Assembly (NCBI RefSeq): GCF_009469765.1
Contig: NZ_SSSQ01000001.1
Span: 310,001-374,000 of the forward strand
Direction: 5' to 3'
Length of the DNA stretch: 64,000 nucleotides
Source of the DNA: Dechloromonas hortensis
GTDB taxonomy: Bacteria > Pseudomonadota > Gammaproteobacteria > Burkholderiales > Rhodocyclaceae
Both the position numbers and the translations under genes were made by a program. Positions 17,502 to 25,979 of the stretch are shown here, piece by piece (within the stretch, counting starts at the first letter, position 1; every line of letters begins with the position of its first letter). The notes below the pieces were generated by a model that worked only from the letters and a program-made list of their open reading frames with translations, had not been told where the DNA came from and ran no database searches.

Positions 17502-18308
17502 TCACTTCTTGGCGTTGGGGAAGAAAACCGGCTGGCCGTCGGCGCGGAAAGCGGCAATCGCCTCCTGCCCTTCCTTCGAAACCAGCCACTGGGCGAAGCG
17601 CTCGGCGGCTTCCTTTTTGACATGCGGATGGCGCGCCGGGTTCACCGGAATGACGCCATACGGATTGAACAGCACCGGGTCGCCAGCCAGTACCAGATCG
17701 AGGTCGCGGCGGTTCTTGAAGGCGCCCCAGGTGGCGCGGTCGGACAGCGTGTAGCCGTTGATCGCCGCCGCCATGTTCAGGGTCGGCCCCATGCCGCTGC
17801 CGGTTTCCTTGTAGCCGGCCAGGGTTTTCGGATCGACGCCGGCCTCTTTCCACAGGCGCAGTTCGGCGGCGTGCGTGCCGCTCTTGTCGCCGCGCGAGAT
17901 GAAGGCCTGGCCGCTGCCGGCAATTGCCTTCAGGGCATTGAGGGCGCTGGCCGCGTTGCGGATCTTGGCCGGATCGTCCTTCGGACCGACGAAGACGAAA
18001 TCGTTGTACATCACGTCCTTGCGGTAGCTGCCGTAGCCTTCGGCGACGAACTTGTCCTCGGCCGTTCGGTCATGCACAAACAGCACGTCGGCATCGCCGC
18101 GACGGCCGATCTCCAGTGCCTGGCCGGTGCCGACCGCGACGACGCGGACCTTGATGGCGGTCGACTGCTCGAATTTGGGCAAAATCCAGCCGAACAGGCC
18201 GGACTGCTCGGTCGAGGTGGTCGAGGCGACGACCAGGGTTTCCTCGGCGTGAACGACACCGATGAGCAGGCCGAGGGCCATGATCAACGATCGAAAGCAA
18301 TGCGCCAT
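17502..18308 (-). CDS. tupA: Tungstate ABC transporter substrate-binding protein TupA
   Basis: A 268-residue periplasmic protein with a signal peptide (LIMALGLLIGVVHA). The motif VASTTSTEQSGLFGWILP near the mature N-terminus, VGTGQALEIGRRGDADVLFVH and SRGDKSGTHAAELRLW are diagnostic of TupA rather than ModA. TupA binds tungstate with very high affinity. It overlaps the upstream ATPase gene by 25 bases and precedes moeA by four. Confidence 0.92.
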   Translation of the reverse strand: MAHCFRSLIMALGLLIGVVHAEETLVVASTTSTEQSGLFGWILPKFEQSTAIKVRVVAVGTGQALEIGRRGDADVLFVHDRTAEDKFVAEGYGSYRKDVMYNDFVFVGPKDDPAKIRNAASALNALKAIAGSGQAFISRGDKSGTHAAELRLWKEAGVDPKTLAGYKETGSGMGPTLNMAAAINGYTLSDRATWGAFKNRRDLDLVLAGDPVLFNPYGVIPVNPARHPHVKKEAAERFAQWLVSKEGQEAIAAFRADGQPVFFPNAKK

Positions 18309-19003
18309 GGCAGTTCTCCTTGCATGAAAGCCCGGGCCGCCGGCGATTGCGGACGGGCAAAGAAACGGGAGGCCGGGGCGTGTTCCTGCACCCGGCCGTC
18401 GGCGAGAAAAATGATGTCGTCGGCCAGGCGCGTCGCCTGCCCGAGATTATGGGTGGTCATCAGCACCTTGGCGCCCTCGGTGCGCACTTCGCGGATGATC
18501 CGCTCGACCGCTTCGGTGGCCGACGGATCGAGGCTGGCCGTCGGCTCGTCGAGCAGCAGCAGGCGCGGCCGCATCGCCCAGGCGCGGGCCAGCGCCAGGC
18601 GCTGGCGTTCGCCGCCGGAAAGCAGGCGGGCGCAATCCCGGGCCCGGTGCGCCAGGCCGACCCGCTCCAGCACCTCGGTCGTCCGCCGGCGCCGTTCGGC
18701 GGCGGTCATCGCCTGCGGCCGCAAGGCGAACTCAACGTTGGTGAACACCGTCATCCGCAACAGCATCGGCTGCTGAAAAACCATGGCCAGCCGGCCATCA
18801 GGTTGCGCCGCACCGCCCCAGTCGATCGCCCCGCCATCAGCCGGCAGCAGCCCGGCCAGCAGGCGCAGCAGCAGCGTCTTGCCGGTGCCGTTCGGACCGA
18901 GGATGACGCTGATCCCCTCGCCCGACAATTCGAGGTCGAGGCCATCGAGAATGGGCCGTGCCTCAGGCGCGAAACGCAGGCCGGCAATGCGCAGCGGAAA
19001 CAT
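18284..19003 (-). CDS. tupC: Tungstate ABC transporter ATP-binding protein TupC
   Basis: A 239-residue ABC ATPase. Walker A is LGPNGTGKTLLLRLLAG, the Q loop MVFQQPMLL, the signature LLSGGERQRLALARA, Walker B LLLLDEPTASLDP, and the switch His is in MTTHNLGQA. The first Met shares a base with the permease stop. It energises tungstate import. Confidence 0.92.
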   Translation of the reverse strand: MFPLRIAGLRFAPEARPILDGLDLELSGEGISVILGPNGTGKTLLLRLLAGLLPADGGAIDWGGAAQPDGRLAMVFQQPMLLRMTVFTNVEFALRPQAMTAAERRRRTTEVLERVGLAHRARDCARLLSGGERQRLALARAWAMRPRLLLLDEPTASLDPSATEAVERIIREVRTEGAKVLMTTHNLGQATRLADDIIFLADGRVQEHAPASRFFARPQSPAARAFMQGELPWRIAFDR

Positions 19004-19698
19004 CAGCCGTACCGCCGCGTCGCCCAGCAGCGGACGTAGTGGGCCGCGACATTGAGGCCGAAGATGATCGCCATCAGCACGATGCCCAGCGCAATCGACA
19101 GCGCCAGATCACCCTTGCTGGTTTCAAGCGCGATGGCCGTGGTCATCACCCGGGTGTAGCCGTCGATATTGCCGCCGACGATCATCACCGCCCCCACTTC
19201 CGACATCGCCCGGCCGAGGCCGGCCAGCATCGCGACCGACAGCGAAAAGCGGCAGTCGGCAAGGAGCAGCATTACCGCCTGCGGTCGACCAATGCCGATC
19301 ACGGAAAACTCCGGCGCGTACTCGCGCCAGGCATCCTCGACGATTTGCCGGGTGACGGCGGCAATCAGCGGCACGACCAGCACGCTCTGGGCAACGATCA
19401 TCGCGGCCGGCGAAAAAAGCAGGCCCTGGCTGCCGAACGGCCCGCTGCGCGACAAGGCCAGATAGACGAGCACGCCGACCACCACCGACGGCAGCCCCAT
19501 CAACGCATTGAGCGCGACGATCAGCGCCCCGCGCCCACGAAAACCGGCCACCGCCAGCCAGGCACCGAGCGGCAGGCCGAGCAGCGCGCCAATGAGCAGC
19601 GCGGTCAGGCTGACGCGCAACGACAGACCGACGATTTCGAGCAATCGGTGGTCGAAGCAGCCAAGCAGCAGGAGGGCGTCGGAAAGCGTGGCAAGCAT
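19003..19698 (-). CDS. tupB: Tungstate ABC transporter permease TupB
   Basis: A 231-residue membrane permease with about five or six helices. It carries the cytoplasmic EAA-type loop EYAPEFSVIGIGRPQAVMLLL and the GRAMSEVGAVMIVGGN motif seen in TupB. The start at 19698 opens directly into SDALLLLGCFDHRLLEIVGLSLRVS; the longer upstream frame is not membrane-like. It is the first gene of tupB-tupC-tupA-moeA. Confidence 0.9.
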   Translation of the reverse strand: MLATLSDALLLLGCFDHRLLEIVGLSLRVSLTALLIGALLGLPLGAWLAVAGFRGRGALIVALNALMGLPSVVVGVLVYLALSRSGPFGSQGLLFSPAAMIVAQSVLVVPLIAAVTRQIVEDAWREYAPEFSVIGIGRPQAVMLLLADCRFSLSVAMLAGLGRAMSEVGAVMIVGGNIDGYTRVMTTAIALETSKGDLALSIALGIVLMAIIFGLNVAAHYVRCWATRRYG

Positions 19699-19827
19699 GG
19701 GATGCGCAGGATAACACCGGGCCGCAAGGGCGGGAAATGCTGGCGCCATCGGCCCCTTGGGTGCTTCAGGCGGGACGGATTGGGGCTCAGCCACGCCCGG
19801 CTCATCGAGCAAGCACCTCCGGCCCGT

Positions 19828-19833
19828 TATAAT
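19828..19833 (+). promoter_or_regulatory. Possible -10 element for the PhnD-type operon
   Basis: A perfect TATAAT hexamer lies 105 bases before the binding-protein start codon. No good -35 box is seen at normal spacing, so an activator or another promoter class may be involved. The stretch also holds a GGTGCTT/AAGCACC inverted repeat (19760-19766 with 19811-19817). Confidence 0.35.
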
Positions 19834-19937
19834 GCCCCGGCGGTCGGTGTACCGCACTGAAACGGTGGCGCTGCGGCGCCTTTCAAGCTGTCGTGATATC
19901 CGCACGGCGGCGGTTGCTGTAAAAATCGGAGCCTTAA

Positions 19938-20813
19938 ATGACCCTGTCCGCCACGCGCCGCCTGGCGCTGAAGGGGGCGCTTGCCTGTGCCTTCGCTTCT
20001 GCCTTTGCCTCCTCCGCCCTTGCCGCCGACGCCGTGCTGCGCGTTTCGGCCATTCCCGACGAAGCGCCGACCGAACTGCAACGCAAGTTCGCCCCGCTCG
20101 GCAAATACCTCGAAGCGCAAACCGGCATGAAGGTCGTCTTCACGCCGGTTTCCGACTACGCCGCCGTCGTCGAATCGCTGGCGACCAAGAAGATCGACCT
20201 CGCCTGGCTGGGCGGCTTCACCTTCGTGCAGGCCAAGATCCGCACCAACGGCACCGCCATCCCCATCGTCCAGCGCGCCGAGGATGCGGTGTTCACCTCC
20301 AGGTTCATCACCGCCGATCCGACGATCAAGGCGCTGTCCGACCTCAAGGGCAAGACCTTTGCCTTCGGCGCCCCGTCCTCGACCTCGGGCAGCCTGATGC
20401 CGCGCTTCTTCCTGCAGCAGGCCGGGCTGAACCCGGAAAAGGATTTCAAGAACGTCGCCTTCTCCGGCGCCCATGACGCCACCGTCGCCTTCGTTGCCGC
20501 CGGCAAGGCCGAGGCCGGGGTGCTCAACGCTTCGGTCTGGGACAAGCTGGTCGAGCAGAAGAAGGTCGACACCGACAAGGTGCACGTCTTTGCCACCACG
20601 CCGCCCTACTTCGACTACAACTGGACGGTGCGCGGCGATCTTGACCCGGCTCTGGTCAAGAAACTGACCGACGCTTTCCTCAAGCTCGACCCGGCCAATC
20701 CGGAACACAAGGAAATTCTCGGCCTGCAACGCGCCGCCAAGTTCATCCCGACCAAGAAGGAAAACTACGAAGGTATCGAGAAGGCAGCCCACTCGGCCGG
20801 CCTGCTCAAGTGA
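19938..20813 (+). CDS. PhnD-type ABC transporter substrate-binding protein, putative selenate branch
   Basis: A 291-residue periplasmic binding protein with a signal peptide ending near ASSALA (residue 29). [57 protein letters not shown] and [15 protein letters not shown] match the subgroup of phosphate/phosphite/phosphonate binding proteins annotated as putative selenate transporters. That substrate label comes from genome context in other species and is not proven. It overlaps the ATPase gene by four bases. Confidence 0.8.
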   Translation: MTLSATRRLALKGALACAFASAFASSALAADAVLRVSAIPDEAPTELQRKFAPLGKYLEAQTGMKVVFTPVSDYAAVVESLATKKIDLAWLGGFTFVQAKIRTNGTAIPIVQRAEDAVFTSRFITADPTIKALSDLKGKTFAFGAPSSTSGSLMPRFFLQQAGLNPEKDFKNVAFSGAHDATVAFVAAGKAEAGVLNASVWDKLVEQKKVDTDKVHVFATTPPYFDYNWTVRGDLDPALVKKLTDAFLKLDPANPEHKEILGLQRAAKFIPTKKENYEGIEKAAHSAGLLK

Positions 20814-21637
20814 GTTTTGCGCTGGATGGCGTTGGGCTGACCCACGCCAACGGCTTCACTGCGCTAAGCGACATCACGCTGCGGGCGAACAAGGGCGAGC
20901 GGATCGCCCTGATCGGCCCCTCCGGTGCCGGCAAGACCTCGCTGCTCTCGGTGCTCGGCACGGCGCTGGCACCAACGGCGGGTGTAGCCGAGATTTTGGA
21001 TTTTGGCCAAAATCTCCGGTTGACCGCAGGACTCAAAGCGCTACGCCCCCGCATCGGCACCATCCATCAAGCGCCGCCGATTCCCGGCCGGCAGCGGGTA
21101 GTAACGGCGGTGCTGGCCGGCAAGCTCGGTCAGTGGCCGGCCTGGAAGTCGCTCGCTTCACTGCTTTACCCACTCGACGTGGCCGGCGCCCGCGCCACGC
21201 TGGAACGCCTCGACCTCGCCGACAAGCTCTTCGCCCGCTGCGATCAATTGTCCGGCGGCCAGTTGCAGCGGGTCGGCATCGCTCGCGTGCTCTACCAGCA
21301 AGCCGAGCTGATCCTTGCTGACGAGCCGGTCTCCGCCCTCGACCCGGCGCTGGCCCTGGCCACCGCCCGCCAACTGGCCGCTGATGCCGAAGCGCGCGGC
21401 GCGACGCTGGTCGCCAGCCTGCATGCGGTCGACCTCGCCCTCAACTGCTTTCCGCGCATCGTCGGCATCAAGGCCGGGCGCATCGCCTTCGACCTGCCGG
21501 CCGGCGAAGTCAGCGAAGCCCTGTTGCACGACCTCTACGCCAGCGAGGGCCAGACCCTGCCGACCCTGGCCAACGAACCACGTTTCACCACCCTGGCCGC
21601 CGCCAACGACCCGGCGACGCGCGCCGCATGCTGCTGA
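20810..21637 (+). CDS. PhnC-type ABC transporter ATP-binding protein
   Basis: A 275-residue ABC ATPase starting with GTG at 20810, inside the stop codon of the binding-protein gene (GTGA). Walker A is [17 protein letters not shown], the signature [16 protein letters not shown], Walker [14 protein letters not shown], and the switch His is in [10 protein letters not shown]. Between Walker A and the Q loop the DNA carries a 16-base palindrome and copy 3 of the dispersed GT[CT]GACCGCAG repeat, in frame, encoding [16 protein letters not shown]. The protein length stays normal. Confidence 0.88.
   Translation: MSFALDGVGLTHANGFTALSDITLRANKGERIALIGPSGAGKTSLLSVLGTALAPTAGVAEILDFGQNLRLTAGLKALRPRIGTIHQAPPIPGRQRVVTAVLAGKLGQWPAWKSLASLLYPLDVAGARATLERLDLADKLFARCDQLSGGQLQRVGIARVLYQQAELILADEPVSALDPALALATARQLAADAEARGATLVASLHAVDLALNCFPRIVGIKAGRIAFDLPAGEVSEALLHDLYASEGQTLPTLANEPRFTTLAAANDPATRAACC
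20999..21033 (+). repeat. Dispersed repeat copy 3 with palindrome, inside coding sequence
   Basis: GATTTTGGCCAAAATC (20999-21014) is a perfect 16-base palindrome followed by GTTGACCGCAGGACT (21019-21033), one base different from copies 1 and 2. It lies inside the PhnC-type ATPase gene without breaking the frame. Confidence 0.55.
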
Positions 21638-23187
21638 ATCCGGCCCCGCCGCGCGACCCGGCCGCCCGCGGCCGCCTGAGCGGCGCCCTGCTAGCCCTCG
21701 TCATCCTTTGGCCGCTGTTCCGGGCCGCCGAATTCAAGCCCGGCGCCCTGTTCGACAGCAGTAACCTGAAGGTCATCGGCCACTTCCTGGCCGGCTTCCT
21801 GCCGCCGGAACGGGGCGCCGAATTCCTCGCCTATCTCGGCAAGGCGACGCTGGAAACGCTGGCCATCGCCACCGCCGGCCTGGCCCTGGCCTGCGTGATC
21901 GCGGTGCCGCTCGGCTACCTGGCGACCGCGGCCGGGCGCGAGCAACCGACGCTGAACCCGCTGACGCGCAGCCTGCTGACCGTGCTGCGCGGCATTCCCG
22001 AACTGGTCTGGGCGCTGCTCTTTGTCCGTATCTTCGGGCTTGGTCCGGCGGCCGGCGTGCTGGCGCTGGGCCTGACCTACGGCGGCATGCTGGCCAAGGT
22101 CTATGCCGAAATCCTCGAATCGGTCGATCCTGCACCGGCCCACGCCCTGCGCCGCAGCGGCGCCGGCCGGCTACTCGCCATTCTCTACGGTCTGTTGCCG
22201 CAGGCCTCGAAGGAACTCGCTTCGTACACCGTCTACCGTTGGGAATGCGCCATTCGCGCCTCGGTGGTAATGGGCTTCGTCGGCGCTGGCGGCCTTGGCC
22301 AGCTAATGGATCAGGCGATGAAGATGCTCAACGGCGGCGAGGCAGCCAGCATCCTGCTCACCTTCATGCTGCTAGTTTTCGCCGCCGACGGCGTTTCCGG
22401 CTGGCTGCGCCGGGCGCTCGACACGCCACCAGCCGCCCGCGCCTCGCCTTTCGGCTGGCGCAGCATCAGTTTTCTGCTCGTCCTGCCGAGCGCGGTCATT
22501 GCCAGCTTCCACTGGCTGGAAATCGACTTTGGCGAGCTGTTCACCGCCGGTGCCGCCCACAGCATCGGCGAATTCGTCGCCGGCTTCTTCCCGCCCGACC
22601 TGAGCAGCGACTGGCTGGCCCGCGTCGGCCTGGGCATCTGGGAAACCTTGGCCATTTCGGTGGTCGGCACCTTGCTCGCCGCCGTCGCCGGCCTGCTGCT
22701 CGCCCTGCCGAAATGGCGGGCGCCGTTCAGTTTCCTGCTCAACACGCTGCGCTCGGTACCGGAACTGGTCTGGGCGACGATTACCGCACTCGCCGTCGGC
22801 CTCGGCCCGTTCGCCGGCGCGCTGGCCCTGGCCCTGCACACGACCGGCGTGCTCGGCCGGCTCTATGCCGAAGCCCTCGACAACGCACCAGCCGCCCCCG
22901 GCCACGCCCTTCGCCTGGCTGGCGCCCCCGCCGGCCTGAGCTTCCTCTACGGCACGCTGCCCGGCGCGGCGCCGCAACTGATCGCCTATACGCTGTACCG
23001 CTGGGAAATGAATATCCGCATGGCGGCCATCCTCGGTTTCGTCGGCGCCGGCGGTCTGGGGCAACTGCTCTATTTCGAACTCTCGCTGTTCCACCACGCC
23101 CAGGCGTCGACCGTGATCATCGCCATGCTGATTCTGTCGATTGCCGTGGACCAGACCAGTGCCTGGCTGCGCCAGCGCCTGCGATAA
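21628..23187 (+). CDS. Double-length PhnE-type ABC permease (two fused halves)
   Basis: A 519-residue permease built of two homologous halves. Half one has [40 protein letters not shown] and [20 protein letters not shown]. Half two repeats these as [38 protein letters not shown] and [19 protein letters not shown]. Each half has about six helices, so one polypeptide probably forms the whole channel. The ATG overlaps the ATPase stop by ten bases. The fused form is known in the putative selenate branch of this transporter family. Confidence 0.88.
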   Translation: MLLNPAPPRDPAARGRLSGALLALVILWPLFRAAEFKPGALFDSSNLKVIGHFLAGFLPPERGAEFLAYLGKATLETLAIATAGLALACVIAVPLGYLATAAGREQPTLNPLTRSLLTVLRGIPELVWALLFVRIFGLGPAAGVLALGLTYGGMLAKVYAEILESVDPAPAHALRRSGAGRLLAILYGLLPQASKELASYTVYRWECAIRASVVMGFVGAGGLGQLMDQAMKMLNGGEAASILLTFMLLVFAADGVSGWLRRALDTPPAARASPFGWRSISFLLVLPSAVIASFHWLEIDFGELFTAGAAHSIGEFVAGFFPPDLSSDWLARVGLGIWETLAISVVGTLLAAVAGLLLALPKWRAPFSFLLNTLRSVPELVWATITALAVGLGPFAGALALALHTTGVLGRLYAEALDNAPAAPGHALRLAGAPAGLSFLYGTLPGAAPQLIAYTLYRWEMNIRMAAILGFVGAGGLGQLLYFELSLFHHAQASTVIIAMLILSIAVDQTSAWLRQRLR

Positions 23188-23201
23188 ACGGAGATTTATG
23201 C

Positions 23202-23555
23202 ATGCAGCACATCCTGATCATCATTCACGCCCCACCTTACGGCAGCGAGCGCTGCCTGTCCGCGCTGCGCCTGGCGACGGCGCTGGCCGGCAACGACCAG
23301 AAACCGGCGGTCCGCATCTTCCTGATGTCCGACGCCACCGTGCTCGGCCTGCCCAATCAGGTCGATGGTAGCGGCAACGGCCTGCAGGGCATGGTCGAGG
23401 GACTCGTCGCCCAGGGCGTCGAGATCCGTTCCTGCCGGACCTGCGCGCTTGCCCGCGGCTTGGCCGAACTGCCGCAGATTCCCGGCGTCAGCATCGGCAC
23501 GTTGGTCGAGCTGGCCGAGGCAACGCTGGCCGCCGACAAGGTGATCACCTTCTAA
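23202..23555 (+). CDS. DsrE-family protein
   Basis: A 117-residue DsrE/TusD-like protein: MQHILIIIHAPPYGSERCLSALRLATAL, then VRIFLMSDATVLGLPNQ and RSCRTCALARGL. Cys78 lies where sulfur-relay DsrE/TusD proteins carry their persulfide Cys, and Cys81 forms a CxxC with it. It follows the permease by 14 bases with GGAG ahead of the ATG, so it is the last gene of the transporter operon. A role in handling reduced sulfur or selenium is a guess from context. Confidence 0.85.
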   Translation: MQHILIIIHAPPYGSERCLSALRLATALAGNDQKPAVRIFLMSDATVLGLPNQVDGSGNGLQGMVEGLVAQGVEIRSCRTCALARGLAELPQIPGVSIGTLVELAEATLAADKVITF

Positions 23556-23574
23556 TATTCGGCAACTACCGAGC

Positions 23575-23611
23575 AAAAGAAAACCCGGCGCTTCAGGCCG
23601 GGTTTTCTTTT
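23575..23611. terminator. Bidirectional Rho-independent terminator
   Basis: AAAAGAAAACCCGGC (23575-23589) and GCCGGGTTTTCTTTT (23597-23611) form a perfect 15-base stem with a 7-base loop and T-tracts on both strands. It ends the transporter operon rightward and the formate dehydrogenase operon leftward. Confidence 0.92.
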
Positions 23612-23633
23612 GGCAGACTGCTTGCTGCAGCCG

Positions 23634-23969
23634 CTATTTTTTCACTGCGGCAGGCGCCGGAGCCGGCGCAGCAGCAACCGGTGCCGCCGGCGCAGGAGCG
23701 GGAGCGGCTGCCGCAGGCGGTGCCGGCGGAGCGATCGGCGTCGGCTTGACGGTAATGCCCTTGGCCTTCTGCTCCTTGATGTATTTCTCGGCCACGCGGT
23801 CCTGCGCCTTGCCGAGTTGCTCGGCCTCGGCCTTGGCCTTTTCGGCCGCGACAAGCTTGGCTTCCTCGGCCTTGGCCTTGGCTTCTTCGCTCGGCGGCGG
23901 CAGCTTGGCCCAGGCGCCGGCACTGGCCAAGCTCAGGGCCAGAATCAGGGCAAATTTGCTGTGCTTCAT
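23634..23969 (-). CDS. Exported Ala/Pro/Lys-rich protein
   Basis: A 111-residue protein with a Sec signal peptide (FALILALSLASAGAWA). The mature part is a charged A/K/E helix (SEEAKAKAEEAKLVAAEKAKAEAEQLGKAQDRV) followed by a P/A tail (PAPAPAAPVAAAPAPAPAA). It resembles TonB-like periplasmic spacers but lacks a membrane anchor. It is the last gene downstream of the formate dehydrogenase subunits. Function is unknown; a similar-looking protein lies at 39910. Confidence 0.65.
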   Translation of the reverse strand: MKHSKFALILALSLASAGAWAKLPPPSEEAKAKAEEAKLVAAEKAKAEAEQLGKAQDRVAEKYIKEQKAKGITVKPTPIAPPAPPAAAAPAPAPAAPVAAAPAPAPAAVKK

Positions 23970-23985
23970 CGTGATCTTCCTCCCA

Positions 23986-24993
23986 TTAACCTTGCGGATG
24001 ACCGGATTTGCCGGCCTTGACGTCCCTGTACCATTCCTCGTGGTGCTCGCGAGCCCAGGTTTCATCGACGTAGCCGGTCTTCATCGAATCCAGCGCGCCA
24101 TGAACACCGATGGTGCCCATGTAGATATGGCCGAAGGCGAGCAGCAACATGACGATGGCCGCCACGGCATGAACCAGGTTGGCGAGTTGCATGTCGGCCC
24201 GGCCCTGCCCGAAGTTCGGGAAGTCGAGGACGAAACCGGAGACCGCCACGGTCAGGCCGAGGATGGTGACACCGATCCAGAACCAGGTCTTTTCACCGAA
24301 GTTGAAGCGCCCGGACGGTACATGCTCGCCGGTCAGCAAACCACCGGCCTTGCGGATCCACAGCGCATCGATGTTCTGCCAGACGTTGTCGCGCGCCCAG
24401 ATGGCGATCATCGCCAGCGTCGAGACGGCGAACAGCGGCCCGATGAAATTGTGCACGTTCTTGCCGAGCACCATCAGGTAGCCGAACAGGCTGTGGCCGA
24501 TGACCGGGATCAGCACATGCTTGCCGAACAAGATGGCGAGACCGGTAGCGGCGAGGACCAGGAAAGTGCCGGCCGTGATCCAGTGCACGACCCGCTCATA
24601 ACGCGGGAAACGCTGGATCAGCTTGCCGGTCAGCGGATCGTGGTTGGTCAGCGGCCCCTTGATCTTGTAGAAGATCAGGATGGCCGCGGCGACCAGCACG
24701 ACCAGCCAGCCGCCGTACAGCGTCAGCGGACCGTTGCGCAGATGGCGCCAGGCGTCGCCGCCGGTCTGGATCAGCACGCCGGCTTCGTTGCCCGGATTGT
24801 TGGTGAAATGCGCCTTGTCCTGGCGCACCTCACGCCACATCGGCGCATTGTTGCCGGGCTGGGTCTGCTGCCGCTCGGCCTGTTGCTGTGCCGGCGGGGT
24901 GTCGGCCGCGCGCAGCGGCAGACTCCAGGCCAGCATCAGGCAGGCGGCGATCAGCCAGCGCCCGAGCAGTGAGGCGAAATTTGAAGTCGTCAT
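23986..24993 (-). CDS. fdhC: Formate dehydrogenase cytochrome b subunit (gamma)
   Basis: A 335-residue membrane subunit. An N-terminal signal-like helix is followed by a P/Q-rich periplasmic stretch, then four or more helices with haem-ligand His in RVVHWITAGTFLVLAATGLAILFG, GKNVHNFIGPLFAV and LANLVHAVAAIVMLLLAFGHIYMGTIGVHGAL. This is the FdnI/FdoI type that passes electrons from the FeS subunit to the quinone pool. The start at 24993 gives the signal helix MTTSNFASLLGRWLIAACL; an open frame further upstream covers another gene. Confidence 0.93.
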   Translation of the reverse strand: MTTSNFASLLGRWLIAACLMLAWSLPLRAADTPPAQQQAERQQTQPGNNAPMWREVRQDKAHFTNNPGNEAGVLIQTGGDAWRHLRNGPLTLYGGWLVVLVAAAILIFYKIKGPLTNHDPLTGKLIQRFPRYERVVHWITAGTFLVLAATGLAILFGKHVLIPVIGHSLFGYLMVLGKNVHNFIGPLFAVSTLAMIAIWARDNVWQNIDALWIRKAGGLLTGEHVPSGRFNFGEKTWFWIGVTILGLTVAVSGFVLDFPNFGQGRADMQLANLVHAVAAIVMLLLAFGHIYMGTIGVHGALDSMKTGYVDETWAREHHEEWYRDVKAGKSGHPQG

Positions 24994-25003
24994 CGTCAAC
25001 TCC

Positions 25004-25219
25004 TCAGTTAGCCTTCTTGTACTCGTTCTGGTTCTGGTTGCGGCTGGCCAGCGCCGCCTCCCAGGCCGCCTTGTCGCCGGCGAACTTGCCGCCTTCCCAG
25101 GGCCGGGTGTCCGACTTGCCCTGGTAGCTGCCCGGCTTGTAGCTGGCAACCTGCGAGTACTCACCACAGGCGGTCAGGCCAATGCCTGCGGTGAACATCA
25201 GAAAAAGTGCCTTTTTCAT
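25004..25219 (-). CDS. Small lipoprotein inside the formate dehydrogenase operon
   Basis: A 71-residue protein. MKKALFLMFTAGIGLTAC is a lipoprotein signal with lipobox LTAC and Cys18. The mature part (about 53 residues) is polar with GSYQGKSDTRPWEGGKFAGDKAAWEAAL. Its start overlaps the FeS-subunit stop by four bases and its stop is ten bases before the cytochrome b start, so it is tightly coupled to both. It probably sits on the periplasmic side as an accessory of the complex; no activity is known. Confidence 0.75.
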   Translation of the reverse strand: MKKALFLMFTAGIGLTACGEYSQVASYKPGSYQGKSDTRPWEGGKFAGDKAAWEAALASRNQNQNEYKKAN

Positions 25220-25851
25220 TTTGCCCCCTCCTTCGCCGCGGGTGCCGGGGCACCCTGTTCCGGCTTGCCGTAGGCCGTCGTCCAGCCCCAGGCGGCATCG
25301 CCGGCCTTGCCGCGACGCAGCGCGCGATCGCGGAAGATGTCGGAAATCACCGGTGCATCGCCGGCGAGCAGGGCCTTGGTGGCGCACATTTCGGCACAGG
25401 CCGGCAACTTGCCTTCGGAAATGCGGTTGCGGCCGTACTTCTCGAACTCTTCCTTGGAACCGTTCTCTTCCGGGCCGCCCGAGCAGAAGGTGCATTTGTC
25501 CATCTTGCCGCGGGCACCGAAGGCGGCCGGGCCGTTCGGGAATTGCGGGGCGCCGAACGGGCAGGCGAAGAAGCAGTAGCCGCAGCCGATGCAGGCGTCC
25601 TTGTTATGCAGTACGACGCCTTCTTCGGTCTTGTAGAAGCAGTCGGTCGGGCAGACGGCCATGCACGGCGCGTCCGAGCAGTGCATGCAGGAGACCGAGA
25701 TCGATTTCTCGCCCGGCACCCCGTCGTTGATGGTCACGACGCGGCGGCGGTTAACCCCCCACGGCAGTTCGTGTTCGTTCTTGCAGGCGGTGACGCAGCC
25801 GTTGCACTCGATGCAGCGTTCCGCGTCGCACAGGAATTTCATGCGGGCCAT
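25216..25851 (-). CDS. fdhB: Formate dehydrogenase iron-sulfur subunit (beta)
   Basis: A 211-residue ferredoxin-like subunit with four cysteine clusters: CIECNGCVTACK, CMHCSDAPCMAVCP, CIGCGYCFFACP, and CTFC with a later CAEMC. This is the usual four-[4Fe-4S] electron wire between the catalytic and cytochrome subunits. There is no C-terminal membrane anchor of the FdnH kind, so the cytochrome subunit must provide attachment. Met1 or Met4 could be the start. Confidence 0.93.
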   Translation of the reverse strand: MARMKFLCDAERCIECNGCVTACKNEHELPWGVNRRRVVTINDGVPGEKSISVSCMHCSDAPCMAVCPTDCFYKTEEGVVLHNKDACIGCGYCFFACPFGAPQFPNGPAAFGARGKMDKCTFCSGGPEENGSKEEFEKYGRNRISEGKLPACAEMCATKALLAGDAPVISDIFRDRALRRGKAGDAAWGWTTAYGKPEQGAPAPAAKEGAK

Positions 25852-25879
25852 TTAGTTTTCTCCAATTCTGATTTTGGCG

Positions 25880-25976
25880 CGATGCACATTGCCGCCAGGC
25901 CGCGAAGACGAGCCGCAGACAGTGCGGCTAGCACGGCAAGGCGCTGTCGACAAAGGCATGGCGGTTATGTGCATCG
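25880..25976. repeat. Nested inverted-repeat element between fdhA and fdhB
   Basis: Outer arms CGATGCACATTGCCGCCA (25880-25897) and TGGCGGTTATGTGCATCG (25959-25976) pair with two mismatches over 18 bases. Inside, AGCCGCA and TGCGGCT (25911-25929) form a second hairpin. It fills the 128-base gap between the catalytic and FeS subunit genes and can fold in the polycistronic mRNA. Confidence 0.65.
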
Positions 25977-25979
25977 GGC

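Noticed and set aside
19699..19937. Molybdenum/tungsten cofactor riboswitch upstream of tupB or of the PhnD-type gene
   Set aside because: A GGTGCTT/AAGCACC stem is present, but I cannot find the conserved core of the Moco motif. A covariance-model scan would settle it.
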